The notes below the pieces were generated by a model. That model made no database searches. It worked only from the letters and a program-made list of their open reading frames with translations, and had not been told where the DNA came from. Shown here piece by piece: positions 21,548 to 31,957 of a stretch of DNA of 64,000 nucleotides (the first letter of the stretch is position 1; every line of letters begins with the position of its first letter). The position numbers and the translations under genes were made by a program. Source of the DNA: Mixophyes australis (taxonomy: Eukaryota; Chordata; Amphibia; Anura; Limnodynastidae); assembly GCA_036250195.1 (NCBI GenBank), contig JAVHZZ010000001.1, positions 382,324,907-382,388,906 on the forward strand, in the 5' to 3' direction.

Positions 21548-22340
21548 ACTATTTGTTCATCAGTGTAGGCTAATGCTGTGCTCTGCAGAGGCGTCAATAA
21601 TAAAGACGTAGCAATTAAAATGTTTTACAATACATTTAAAAAACATTTGAACTTTTGAACTTGTTTTCTGATTGTTTGCTACTATTTAGGAAGAGGTCCT
21701 ATGAAAAGCTAAAAATCACATGCCTTAAGCAACATTTGTGTGTATAAAAATATACACACATATGGCAATTTGGCGATTGTCTCATTGTATTATGGGCATA
21801 CAATGTACTTTGCCCATATTAGTTCACTCACCTCTTTTTGATTTTAGTCACAGATCTGCATATGGGAGCCACAGCATTGACTTGCTTGGTTATTTCTTCT
21901 CAGATGCCTATTTTTGCCCCTGTGGATATCTGACTGGTAGTATAGTAATAAGATAATAATCTTATCTACCAGTAACTACACAAGCAGTTCCTCTTCTTGA
22001 TGACTGAAGTTGGGTTGCCGATGCAGTGTTTACATTTGGCTAGGCTCATCCTAATGCTTGTTTATAAATACATGATTATAAATGTAAAATAGAGCAATAC
22101 AGCTAAATACCAAATTGATATTTAATTCCAAAATAGCAATGCCCAAACCATCTCTTCACCTTTATGTGTCTGTAGAGATGTATTTTCCCAACATTAATTG
22201 TGTGGGAATGCTCGGCATTGGAACAGCCCTAATTCCATTGGGATTCCATTATTGACAATCAAAGGGAAAGTATATCTGCCATTTTAAATATGGTCGTGAA
22301 GTAAACCACAACTTACATACCTACGCTACAGTGAGGAAAA
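21548..22340. other. Spacer, nothing recognised
   Basis: AT-rich. A CTTATTACTATACTACCAGT-like stretch occurs inverted around 21,935-21,975 as a small hairpin. No gene seen. Confidence 0.45.
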
Positions 22341-22349
22341 TGTTGAAAA

Positions 22350-22625
22350 GCATCATTCACTTGTAAACATGCGGTCAACCAGTTTCTCCCAAATGGAGCT
22401 GTGGGCACTTACCAAAGTAATGGTCCATTTTTTGCGTCCAGTACTCTAATAAGTCTGCAATACGGACAAAAATGCAGTCTATAGAGCTGCAAAATACTAT
22501 ATGTGCCATGAAATGGAAAGCAGACAGACTGTTCTGCAGATGCTGGAGTGACCTTTGCAGGAGACAGCTGCAGCTCCTTGATGAGATTAGAAGGGAGATT
22601 ACCAGGTGTAAGTTTACTAATATAA
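22350..22625 (+). pseudogene. Possible Myb/SANT-like fragment of a Harbinger element
   Basis: Plus-strand reading gives MRSTSFSQMELWALTKVMVH and, after stops and a frame change, RCWSDLCRRQLQLLDEIRRE followed by ITRCK. The second piece resembles the last helix of the Myb-like protein of Harbinger transposons (KKWSDLKRR...L..IRRE). The order of an N-terminal F...E...L start and a W-containing final helix fits, but similarity is short and the frame is broken. Its link with the nuclease-like fragment at 18.3 kb is inference. Confidence 0.35.
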
Positions 22626-24574
22626 ACAAAAGATAATTGAGTTTTATCTGTACCATGTAATTATCTCAATGTAGTAGAGGAAGTATTATATATAGTAATG
22701 TTGCTTGTAATTTCCTTCACACAAAGTGCAACATTTTAAAACATAACACTGCCATCTGGATTCCATAACTACCTCCCTCCACCAGAGATCCGGCACGATT
22801 GCTCACACAGACACAGGAGGGGTAGAAGCGTTCTTGTCACTCTCCAGTGCCAATGCTCAGTGCCATTGCACACACAGAAACAGGAGGAGTGGCAGGGTTC
22901 ATGTGACTCTACAGATTCCAGTGAAATTTCTCACAGAGAAGCAGGGGTAGCAGTGTACTTGTCACTCTCTAGTCTACAGTGCCATTGCACAGTGCCATTG
23001 CTCACACAGAAAAAGGATGGGTGGCAGTGTTTTTGTCACTCTCCATTCTCCAGTATCACTGCTCATTGTGATTGGTCACACAGAAACAGGAGGGGTAGAG
23101 GGGAAACTCTTGGATCCTGGCAAAGCAAATAAAGTACTTGATCTACAAGTCCAACATACTGCGCGGAATTGCTTTGTTTCATCTCCTCTTTCACCTTCTC
23201 CAAAAGTCTAGTTAGGGAATTACTTGACTTAAGCTAGCAGTTTCTGAACTCACTTCACAGGTGACTACTTTGAATGGTTTCAGCACTTTGCACAACATGG
23301 AAAGTATTCTCCAGTGTGTTTGAGTAAAATACAACCCCCCCCCCCCTTTCCCAATGTCATGGCTTGTGGAGTAAGCGTGGAAGGCTTTTCGCTGTTCCTC
23401 CATCCTCTGAAGCATATAAAGGGTGGAATTTCACCTTGTTACAACCTCTTGCTTCAGTTGATGGCAGGTGCTGCAATCTCCTACATGCTGTTGCTGAATG
23501 CCTAAAATATCCCGAAATCTTTCAGGCCATAAACAGCATCTCCTGCATGTCCCTATCATTTTTAAAAGCTCTGTACCACCAAGTTGATTGTGTGAGTAAA
23601 ACAGGGAATGTTATGGAATTAATTCCGCTGTAATGCTCTCACAATATTGGTGGTGCTATCAGAAATCACATATACCCAGGAGAGTCCAAGCGGGATAAGT
23701 CATGTTGCAATGACATCTCTTAGTTTTTTTCTATGAGGTTGTCTGCAGTATGCCTCTTAGTGAAGCCTGAGATACACAGACTAGCCTTTCTCTGAAAAAT
23801 CTGTTGTTGTTTTTTAGATGCTGCTGCTGTTCCTGCTGCTGATTGCAATTCACCAACCCAACTCAGTTATATAATCTTTAGTTTTCGGTAATCTCGGTAC
23901 AGGTGAAGAAATGGTGTTGAGATGGAATTTGGTAATGGGACACAGAACCTCAATAACTGCCTATAGACTGCTGCATTAATGGTGGATATTGGACTCAGAT
24001 CTAATACTAGCATAAATGCCATGGTGCCTGTGATTCGCTGAAATCACATGGAAGAGATTCCTAGATGGTTAAGGTCCCTACTTTTAAAAATGCTACAAAT
24101 GGCTAGACAACTGTTGTCAAGATTTGGGTAAAAATAATTCCACACATAAAAGGTGGATTTTTAGGTCTTCTGATCAAGCATAACAATGGCCTTGTTCTTA
24201 TCACTAGCAATAATTGCTTCCCCTGGTGCATGACTTGCCACTGTAGAGTCAAATGACAGCAATGTTAGCTTAGCTGCTTTAAGCCCACTGTTAACTTGTT
24301 TTTTGTGGGGCCAAACAAAACAAGCACTTCAGCCACAAAAGTGACACTCCTTGTCACTGAAGTACTTGGTTTGTTAAACTGTACCTGCTACCCCACCTGT
24401 TTCTGTGTGAGTTTGTTAAACCTTTTTAACATATGTATGGGTTGCACTATTTGACATTTTGGCCTCAGTCTATCAGCTTGTATAACAGTCGACATTTCAG
24501 GTGTCAACAGTATTATCAGGTCGCCAATTCATATGGTGGACAGTGTGATTAGGTAGACTATTCAAATGTGGACA

Positions 24575-24965
24575 GTATTGTTATAGGGTTAGGGATTTGG
24601 TTAAGGACAGATCTAGGGACAGGTCTAGAGATAGAGATAGGGACAGGGATATGGATAGGGAAATATCTATGGATAGGGATAGGGACAGGGATAGGCAGAG
24701 TCTCCAGAAACCCCCCCTGCGCTAACTAAGTGGCCACCACAGTGGCACTGTCCTATACAGCAGCCGCGGCGCTGTCAAAGAAGCGTCCGTGGCGGTGCTG
24801 TATTGTATACAGCTGTATAGGACAGCGCTGCCGAAACTGAGCTGCTGCGCATGCGCGGGAGCATGTGCAGCAGCTCCCTCTAGTGGTTTTTGGGGGTTTT
24901 TTTCAGTCAGGGGGGGGAAACTTCCCCTGACAATCCTGCGTGCGCCCCTGATAGGGATATGTACT
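24575..24965. repeat. GGGATA/GGGACA hexamer-like array, split by an insertion
   Basis: Irregular GGGATAGGGACAGGGATAGG-type sequence runs from about 24,580 to 24,695 and resumes as ATAGGGATATGTACTGGGAT at 24,951. The array is inside the hAT copy and is interrupted by the element at 24,696-24,950. Confidence 0.75.
24696..24950. mobile_element. Probable small hAT-type non-autonomous element
   Basis: Starts CAGAGTCTCCAGAAACCCCC and ends CAATCCTGCGTGCGCCCCTG, so both termini begin CAG in the inward direction. It contains GGACAGCGCTGCC-type inverted segments and is much more GC-rich than its surroundings. Flanking GGGATAGG and ATAGGGAT may be a duplication within a repeat, which cannot be resolved. 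Confidence 0.5.
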
Positions 24966-25087
24966 GGGATATGTACATGATAAGGTACAGGTCTACAAAC
25001 AAAAGAGCCAAATTATGTGATTTTAGCAATTGTTCAAAAAAAAAAGACAAATCCAAAAGCAAAGCCAAACCAAAACACAGGGGCAAT

Positions 25088-25910
25088 TGAACATTCCAAG
25101 TATCACAGCTCAACTCTATAGAGCTTGAGAAATGTTCGAACAAAGTACACCCATAGAGCAATGATATGTTCTATAGAGTTGAAAAATGTTGGAACAAACT
25201 ACACCCATAGAGCAATGATATGTTTTCATCATGTAATAATAGTGTGAAGTTTACATTTTTATCCAGGTGCAGAACCACTACCAGTCCCCACTACACATTT
25301 TGTAAAAAAAAGTCAACAAATATGTGGACATGATCAGAATACATTACTTTTGTTAAAACATTAAAATGCTATTTTTTGCTATAAAAGTTTTAAATATTTG
25401 TGGGGTTTTTTCTTATTTGTCATGTCATAACGAGATATATTTGATAATAAAACATGTGATAATTGTTAACATTAATCATTGCACGTTGATGAGGTAAAGC
25501 AGTGAAAGGGTTAATATTAATTGTCACAAAAAATCTGTGTTTTAGGACTAATAAGGGCAATTAAAGATATTCAGGCATGTGTGTTCAGATGTAAATGAGG
25601 AGTAAATAAACATGTAGGGAAAAACCACACACACACAAAAAACATATATGCAGTAATGCTTACCGTAGATTTACGAGTTGTTGGTGATTTAGGTGATTTA
25701 CTTCCATATTCACATCAGAGTGTATTTTGGGAAACATCTGGATTTGAATATGGGCATACATGCGCACAAGTTCTATGTTTTTTTCAAAAACATTTTAAAG
25801 TTTTCATTTTAATCAGGCTCTTTGTTTTTATTAGAGCATAACCTACTATTAGATATACTACTCACACTTGTACACCCTCACTAGGGAATGATCTCTACTC
25901 TGATCCACAT
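25088..25910. other. AT-rich spacer with a short direct repeat
   Basis: ACACCCATAGAGCAATGATA occurs twice (25,147 and 25,201), about 54 bp apart, each next to CTCTATAGAG/TCTATAGAGTTGA. No gene recognised. Confidence 0.5.
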
Positions 25911-25916
25911 TCATTC

Positions 25917-26070
25917 CTATTGCTAAGTGGTTAGCACTTCTGCCTAACAGCACTGGGGTCATAAGTTCAATTCCCCACCATGGCCTTATCTGTGAGGAGT
26001 TTGTATGTTCTCCCAGTGTTTTTTGTGGGTTTAATAATTGTGTCAGCTGTGTCCTTTTTCCACTACATTG
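25917..26070 (+). mobile_element. tRNA-like SINE, plus orientation
   Basis: TGCTAAGTGGTTAGCACTTC is an A-box-like start, GGTCATAAGTTCAATTCC a B-box-like element, then CCATGGCCTTATCTGTGAGG and TTTGTATGTTCTCCCAGTG. The 3' part switches to a LINE-like tail (TTGTAAACTCACATGAGTCG near 26,068) that ends in (AAT)n. Confidence 0.7.
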
Positions 26071-26217
26071 TAAACTCACATGAGTCGGGGCCTCCCTATT
26101 CTTTGTTATTTATGTCTCCATTTAGTTTGTTTACCCTGTATTTCCCTTTTTTTATGTAAGCTCTGTTTTCCCCACTGTCCTGCTGTGCAGAGCACAGTGG
26201 TGCCTTACAAATCAACA

Positions 26218-26232
26218 ACAACAATAATAATA

Positions 26233-26267
<35 letters not shown>

Positions 26268-26270
26268 TAA
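26218..26270. repeat. (AAC)n/(AAT)n microsatellite
   Basis: ACAACAACAATAATAATAAA followed by a long ATA run at the end of the SINE/LINE tail. Confidence 0.9.
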
Positions 26271-26877
26271 TATAGCTCAGCCTTGCACTAGAGGAAATCA
26301 TGTGTGAGATTATCTCCAGTATTCTGCTCTGGTAATTTTGTTGGAGGTCGATAAACTGATTATACTTGACTCTAACTAAATGTCTAAAGGAGATATTACT
26401 AGCATTATTTCTTCTCTTTTTAAATATCACTGGGTGTCAGCAGGTATAGCTTTTGCCAGGGTGAAGCTTATTTGCCATGAACGCTAATCTTACAAGCACT
26501 GCCACTTATCGCTATTGTCATCTCAGGATGGAGATAACAGTGACTCTATACAAGAAAAATGCTGTTATTTAACTAGTATTTAAATATTTGATGTTTCTCT
26601 TTTTTTACTATTTTGCAATTTTTTTAGTTTTTATTGAAACGAGAACTGGAAGCCCAAATCTGGGTTTCCAGTTCAGCCTTTCCGCTGTCATCCACTATCA
26701 CCGGTGAGCTGAGTATCACAAAAATGTGTAGGTAAAATGCAATCTCTGGTAAGCAGCAATATAAAATATTTTATATCGCCAGATTTTGATAGTCACCTGT
26801 ATCACAACATGTGCCTCTCTTACTTTTATGGAACAGAAAGTCCAAGCATAAGTGAAGTTCCAAAACTAGAGAGCAAC
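26271..26877. other. Spacer, nothing recognised
   Basis: No motif or coding similarity. Confidence 0.5.
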
Positions 26878-28071
26878 ATATCTCTAAGCCAAAAGTATTC
26901 GGACACTTGACCATTACACCAACAGGGATTGCAATGACATTGTATTCAAGTACATATACTTTAATATGAAGTTGGTCCCCCTTTTGGAGCAATAACAGTT
27001 TACACTATTTTTGCAATGCTTTCAAGATGTTGGAGTATTTCTGTGGGAATTTGTACCCCTTCATTCTCTACAGGATTTATGAGTTCAGGCACTGATGTTG
27101 GATGAGAAGTCCTGGCTAGCAATCTCCGTTCCAGTTCATCCCAAAGGTGTTCAGTGGAGTTGAGGTCAGGGCTCTGTGTGGGCCAGTCATATTCTTCCAC
27201 ACTGAACTCATAAAACCATGTCTATGTAGTCCTTGCTTTGTGCATTGCTGCACAGACATGTTGGAATAGAAAAGGGCCTTCCCCAAACTGCTGCCACAAA
27301 ATTGGAAGCATAGCATTGTCCAAAATTACTTTGTATGCTGAAGCATTAATATTGCCCTTCACTGGAGATAAGGGACCTTCACCCTGAAAAACAGCCGCAT
27401 ATCATTATCCCTCCTCCACCAAACTTCACAGTTGGCATAATACAGTCAGGCAGGTAATGTTCTTCCGGCATCCACCAAACTCATACTCGCCTATCTGACT
27501 GCCAAGTAGAGAAGCCTGATTTGTCACTCCACAAAATATGTTTCCACTGCTCCACAGTCCAGTGTTGGTGTACTTTATACCACTCCATCCAAAGCTTGGC
27601 ATTGGTCTTTGTGATGTGAGGCTTGCATGCAGCTGCTCGGCCATGGAAACCCATTCCATTAAGCTCCCATCCCACAGTTTTTGTGCTTACATTCATGCCA
27701 GTGGAAGTTCAGAACTCTTCAGCATTGGGATCAGCAGGGCGTTGGCAACTTTTACACAACATGTGCCTTACCAATCGTTGACCCTGCTCTGTGATTTTAC
27801 ATGGTCTTCCACTTCATGACTGAGTTGCTGTTGTTCCTAAACGCCTCCACTTTTTAATAATATTACAAAGGTGGCATCCTATCACAGCACAACGCTTGAA
27901 GTCACTGAGCTCTTCAGGACCACCCATTCTGTATCACAAATGTTTGCAAATGGAGACTACATGGCAAGATGCTTAATTTTACACACCTCTGGAAATTGGT
28001 CTGATTGAGACACCTCAAATCAATTATTAACAAGTTGATCAAATACTGTTAAATACTGTTGTCCATATAGT
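26878..28071 (-). mobile_element. Tc1-like transposon, decayed
   Basis: The left terminal repeat contains CCAAAAGTATTCGGACACTT and the right end GTTGTCCATATAGTG, with the intervening transposase on minus. The terminal inverted repeats are still recognisable but have several mismatches. The right end abuts a TA tract, so the TA target duplication cannot be isolated. Confidence 0.8.
26961..27927 (-). pseudogene. Tc1-like transposase, multiple frameshifts and stops
   Basis: From 27,927 the minus strand reads MGGPEELSDFKRCAVIGCHL, then VSTKTVGWELNGMGFHGRAA, the first catalytic region WKHILWSDKSGFSTWQSDRR (D), [10 protein letters not shown], an AAMHKA-like remnant where the second aspartate block stands, and YDWPTQSPDLNSTEHLWDEL (third catalytic residue E), ending GGPTSY at the stop. 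Order and length match a Tc1 transposase of about 340 residues with the DDE triad. At least two frame changes (near 27,200 and 27,440) and internal stops make it inactive. Confidence 0.85.

Positions 28072-28073
<2 letters not shown>

Positions 28074-28112
<39 letters not shown>
28074..28112. repeat. (TA)n microsatellite
   Basis: About 19 TA units directly after the Tc1 end. Confidence 0.95.
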
Positions 28113-28113
<1 letters not shown>

Positions 28114-28284
28114 TAGTTAAAGTGCACTGCGTTGCCCATGTTTAAATCATCAAGCTAATAAGTTAACAATGAGTCGGATGTAACTGTCAATATTATTGAA
28201 AATAATTGGAAGCTTAGAAGCACTTCCAACATACCCATTATGTAGTTTCCCAGTGTCATTTTTGTTTTTATACTAAATGTTATC
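28113..28284. other. Leader of the tandem-repeat element
   Basis: ACTAGTTAAAGTGCACTGCG and TTGCCCATGTTTAAATCATC precede the array; probably the start of the same repeated element, family unknown. Confidence 0.4.
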
Positions 28285-29370
28285 CCAATCCATCCAGTAG
28301 AAGGCCTGGAACAGGCTCACCACATCAAAGTTCTGGCCAGTGTACTCCAATGGGATGTCTGACCGGAACCTCAACCCTCTTATAGGTCTTCTGGGATCCA
28401 ATGTTACCATTCTGTGAAACTTTTTTTCCAAATCCATCCAGTGGAAAGCTCAGAACAGGCTACCTGGGTTAAAGTTCTGCCTAGTGTAATACTAATGGGA
28501 GGTTCGACCGGGATCCTAACCTCTTTAAAACATGGCCAGGATCCTACTGAACCAAATCGCATTGGTTTCATCCCAATCGGTACAGGGGTGTCGAAGATAT
28601 TTGCCAACAAACAAATAAAGAAACAAACAAACTTCTTTAATATATATATATACATGTTTTCCAAATCCATTTAGTGGAAAGTGAAAAACAGGCTCTCTGG
28701 GTCAACGTTCCGGCCAAAATACACCAATGTGAGGTCTGACCAGGATCTCAATCCCAGAGGTATGTCTCCTGGGATCCTATGTTAACCAGTCTGTGAAGTT
28801 ATCTTCCAAATCCATCCAGTGGAAGGCCCAGTTCTGCCCAGAGTACACTAACAAAAGGACCCTCCAAGTCCGTAACACACCTAAAACCTTGCCAGGATCC
28901 AACTAGATTACCTTGCATTGTTTTCATCCCAATCGGTGCAGAGGTGTCCAATTGCATAAGCGAGCAGACAAACCAACCAAATCCATCCATGTATAAGGCT
29001 GATAGCAAGCTCCCTGGGTCAAAGTTCTGTCCAGTGTAGTCCATCGGGAGATCCGACCGGGTCCCTATACCCCTTAATATGTTTAATTGGAACGAATGTT
29101 ACCAGTCTGTGACGTTTCTGTCCAAATCCATTCAGTTGAATGGTAAGAACAGGCTCCCCAGGTCAGAGGTCTGCAGAGCGTACAGCAACGGGAGGCCTGA
29201 CTAGGACACTAACACTAACTGCCTACAACCCTACAACCCTGCCAGGATCCAACTGGACCACCCACATTGGTTTTATCCCAATCGGTGCATGGGAGTCCAA
29301 ATACATAACCGGATAGACTAAGAAACAAATCCATCCAGTAGAGGGCCCAGAAAGAACAGGTTCCCCAGGT
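28285..29370. repeat. Dimeric tandem repeat, seven starts of AAATCCATCCAGTGGAA
   Basis: Units begin near 28,290, 28,432, 28,663, 28,808, 28,979, 29,124 and 29,328. Spacings alternate short (142-145) and long (171-231), so the true unit is an A-B dimer. Conserved parts include AACAGGCTCCCTGGGTCAAA-like, CAATGGGAGGTCTGACCGGG-like, and in the B units TTTCATCCCAATCGGTGCAG followed by AACAAACAAA-type runs. No protein is encoded; the open frames are spurious. Confidence 0.8.
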
Positions 29371-29446
<76 letters not shown>

Positions 29447-29461
29447 TATATATATATACAC
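29371..29461. repeat. (CA)n(TA)n compound microsatellite
   Basis: ACACAC run from 29,374 to 29,408, then TA run, CACACACA, TA run to 29,460. Confidence 0.95.
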
Positions 29462-30042
29462 AAGTTAACCCGTGCATGATACTCATGCATTTTTTTGTCA
29501 AATAATGTCAGTATACCAAATTTCAGGTCATTCGGATGAGCCCTTTCTGAGAAAATAGTTTTTTCCACAGACACACACACACTAACACACGCCACTACAC
29601 ATGCAGCGGCGGATCTAGAAAATGTTTGTTCCCCGGGGGGATGTTAGGGCGGGACGATTTAGGCCCCGCCCCCTTTCCGACTTCTGAGGCTGCCGGGGGC
29701 TGCACAGTATGTGCAGGTCCTTTCGGCAGTGACAGGCAGGGACAGTGTGCTGCCCGGCTGCTCTGATTGTGTTTAAAACACAATCAGAGCAGCCGGGCAG
29801 CACACTGTCACTGCCAAACGGACCTGCACATACTGTGCAGCCGTCGGCAGCAAACCCCTGCTAGGGGGGGCAATTGCCCCGATCGCACCCCCCTGGATCC
29901 GCCACTGTACACATATGTGTTCATGAGGTAAAATTACCTCACAAAAATGAGTTTGACCCCTCAACTCGTCAATAATGTCAGTATACCAAATGTCAGCCCT
30001 TTTTGAGGGTTTTTTCCCCACACACTAAGAATTTAGTAGGTC
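29462..30042 (-). mobile_element. Helitron-like non-autonomous copies, one hosting a foldback insertion
   Basis: AGTTAACCCGTGCATGATAC and TCATGCAT at 29,463 are the reverse complement of the 3' end at 6220-6248. AACACACGCCACTACACAT near 29,585 is the other end. The 29,462-29,603 piece therefore contains both ends in about 140 bp. After the foldback, a further degenerate set of the same internal motif (AATGTCAGTATACCAAATGT) runs to about 30,030. Confidence 0.7.
29604..29907. mobile_element. hAT-type foldback MITE with near-perfect 8-bp duplication
   Basis: Ends CAGCGGCGGATCTAG and CTGGATCCGCCACTG; flanks TACACATG (29,596-29,603) and TACACATA (29,908-29,915). The interior is one large hairpin centred near 29,775 (ATTGTGTTTAAAACACAAT), with arms of about 90 bp including CTGCACAGTATGTGCAGGTC. 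It is GC-rich against an AT-rich background and sits exactly in the terminal block of the Helitron-like copy. Confidence 0.8.
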
Positions 30043-30269
30043 AGTTAACCCGTGCATGATACTCATGCATTCTAGTCAAATCAAGCTACTTAAGGTGTTA
30101 AAAACTCACCACTGTCACCCCCGGCAACCACCAACAACTCCCAACTGTCACTTCTCCTTCAAGAAATATATAGGTCAGTGTATAACTCTGCCCAGCAGGT
30201 GGCTCTGCAGCTTGTTTTTTTTTTCCACACACAGACAGACTAACACACGCCACTAGACATTTATATTAT

Positions 30270-30277
<8 letters not shown>
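30043..30277 (-). mobile_element. Helitron-like non-autonomous copy, 235 bp
   Basis: Starts CAGTTAACCCGTGCATGATA (hairpin end) and continues TCTAGTCAAATCAAGCTACT, AAGGTGTTAAAAA, exactly as the last 80 bp of the 5.6-kb copy in reverse. It ends ACACACGCCACTAGACATTT and TATATTATAGATAT, the 5' terminus. Confidence 0.78.
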
Positions 30278-30314
<37 letters not shown>

Positions 30315-30319
30315 TATAG

Positions 30320-30358
<39 letters not shown>
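30268..30358. repeat. (TA)n microsatellite with GATA interruptions
   Basis: Long TA tract with TAGATATAGATATACA in the middle. Confidence 0.95.
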
Positions 30359-30855
30359 CTGCTCTAATGTCTCTTTCTAAGACACGCAGGCCCTAAGCTA
30401 CGATAAAGCTAAACTAAGAAAATGTAATAGTACTGCGTGTGTGTATTCCAGTGAACACACAAATCTGTGAATTAATTTTGTGAGTGACAGCAATCTCACT
30501 CCATGATAGGGCTAAATCTGCAGCCAACCACAGGATGTGATGGCATACCATGTCTGTATTGCGCAAGTAACACGTCCATTAAGGTTTCTGCCTGAATCGT
30601 TGTAATTTCATTGCTTTTTGGAGTTTGAGTGGAAGAGTTTCAATAGTTTGCTTACATTTTAGATGGTGTGTAAGGAACCTTAATCGGGCATGTTAAACCG
30701 TAAGGTGTTTTGTCTATGGAATTTCATGGCTTTTTGTAAAGTAAAAATATTGATAATAAATTTATAAGCCTCAAATTGTTTGGCCTTTAAAAATAACTTG
30801 TCCAATCTAATTTCCACTATTTTTCTTAATCCCTAAAAAACAAGAGTTTCAATAT
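30359..30855. other. AT-rich spacer
   Basis: No recognisable feature. Confidence 0.5.
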
Positions 30856-30859
30856 TGCT

Positions 30860-30965
30860 CAAGTATACTAACCTCTACCACCTCTGTTGGATGACTGTCC
30901 CACCTATCCACTACAGTTTTGATAAAGTAATTTTTCTTAAGATTTCCTCTAAACCTAGCGCCCAG
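30860..30965 (-). mobile_element. LINE 3' fragment, minus
   Basis: Reverse complement contains GTTTAGAGGAAATCTTAAGA, AGTGGATAGGTGGGACAGTC and AACAGAGGTGGTAGAGGTTA. This parallels GTTTGGAGGAAAAACTACTT, AGTGGATAAGTGGAATAGCC and GCAGGTGGTTGAGGATAATA in the LINE piece at 20.65-21.03 kb. Confidence 0.6.
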
Positions 30966-30999
30966 CAGCTTTGTGATCGCATGCACACATGCCATTGCC

Positions 31000-31195
31000 A
31001 AGTGCACCAGCTTTATTTTCATGTCACCCCCTGCGCACCAGCTTTTCTTTCACGTCACCCCCATTTACACTAGCTTTTCTCTCACTTGTCACTGCCTATG
31101 CACCAGATTTTATCTCACATCACCACTTCTGCACCAGCTTTTCTTTCACATGTCATACCTTGCGCACCAGCTTTTCTTTCACGTCACCCCTGTGC
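31000..31195. repeat. Degenerate tandem repeat (GCACCAGCTTTTCTTTCAC)
   Basis: GCACCAGCTTTTCTTTCACG or close variants recur about every 35-40 bp, six times, with CATGTCACC or ACATGTCAT between. Confidence 0.8.
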
Positions 31196-31291
31196 ACCAA
31201 ATTTGCTGTGGGGAGGGAGGGGGGATTGGGATCGCAAATTCAATGCTGGGGGGGAAGGGATCACAAATACACTGCTGTGGGGAGGGAGGGG

Positions 31292-31572
31292 GGATCGGAT
31301 GATAGGCAGAGGAGTAGGGGATCGGATAACAGGCAGAGGAGAAGGGGATTGGATGACAGCAAGAGGAGTAGGGGATCAGATGACAGGCAGAAGAGAAGGG
31401 GTTCGGATGACAGGCATAGGAGAAGGGGATCGGATGACAGGCTGAGGAGTAGGGGATCGGATGACAGGCAGAAAAGTAGGGGATCAGATGACAGGCAGAG
31501 GAGAACGGGATCGGATGATAGCCAGAGGAGAACGGGATCGGATGACAGGCAGAGGAGAAGGGGATCGGATGC
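31292..31572. repeat. Minisatellite, 27-bp unit, about 10 copies
   Basis: Unit GGATCGGATGACAGGCAGAG plus GAGAAGG, repeated with few changes. The unit is a multiple of three, so it keeps frames open on both strands (RQRSRGSDD-like plus, CHPIPFSSA-like minus); these are not genes. Confidence 0.93.
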
Positions 31573-31955
31573 ATCCAATATGATTATATCCCTTATAATA
31601 ACAAATGTTCCATTAGTACGTTTGTGTAAATTAAGCCTCTTTTCCCTACAGACACTTTTGTAATAAATGCCACTGTAAAGTGTATGATGTTTGCTGATAT
31701 TTTGGCCCTTTGGGTTCAATCCGGAACTGCCGGAATGCCGGAATTAGTTCACTTAATATAGCGCCTTCTGCTGCTTGCTGGGTCTTGAGTAAAGATGCCT
31801 GTCTTTTATAGGCCTGTAGACTGCATTTTGGTATGCTACACAGATATCTTCTCTGGAATATGGGGATCAACTTTGCTACATACTTCCATAGATATATATA
31901 TTGGAGATTACTCCTATACATTACAGTTATCTGTTATAACTGACTTCATGTATGC
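31573..31955. other. Spacer between two minisatellites
   Basis: CCGGAATGCCGGAATTAG at 31,730 resembles the 42-bp unit that starts 230 bp later. No gene. Confidence 0.45.
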
Positions 31956-31957
31956 AG

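Larger units (their letters stand above)
22750..25087 (-). mobile_element. Second large hAT copy, both ends missing, same family as 8911-11898
   Basis: GGATTCCATAACTACCTCCC at 22,757 matches the subterminal GGATTCCATAAGTACCTCCC of the 5-kb copy. From 23,500 to 24,230 the minus strand repeats the transposase region of the 9-kb copy: AGGAGATGCTGTTTATGGCC near 23,530 corresponds to ATGCAGGAGATGCTGTC, and ATGTGTGGAATTATTTTTAC near 24,135 to the start of the BED region. AAGAGCCAAATTATGTGATT at 25,003 is the subterminal block at the other end. About 75-bp CACACAGAAACAGGAGGGGT units repeat at 22,800-23,095. The transposase is heavily mutated. Confidence 0.75.

Noticed and set aside
24907..25161. 84-residue minus frame with hydrophobic segments
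   Set aside because: Crosses a hAT end and an insertion boundary; composition only, no domain.
31179..31719. Long overlapping open frames on both strands (up to 224 residues)
   Set aside because: They translate a 27-bp tandem repeat, whose period keeps frames open; no domain and the same nine residues repeat.
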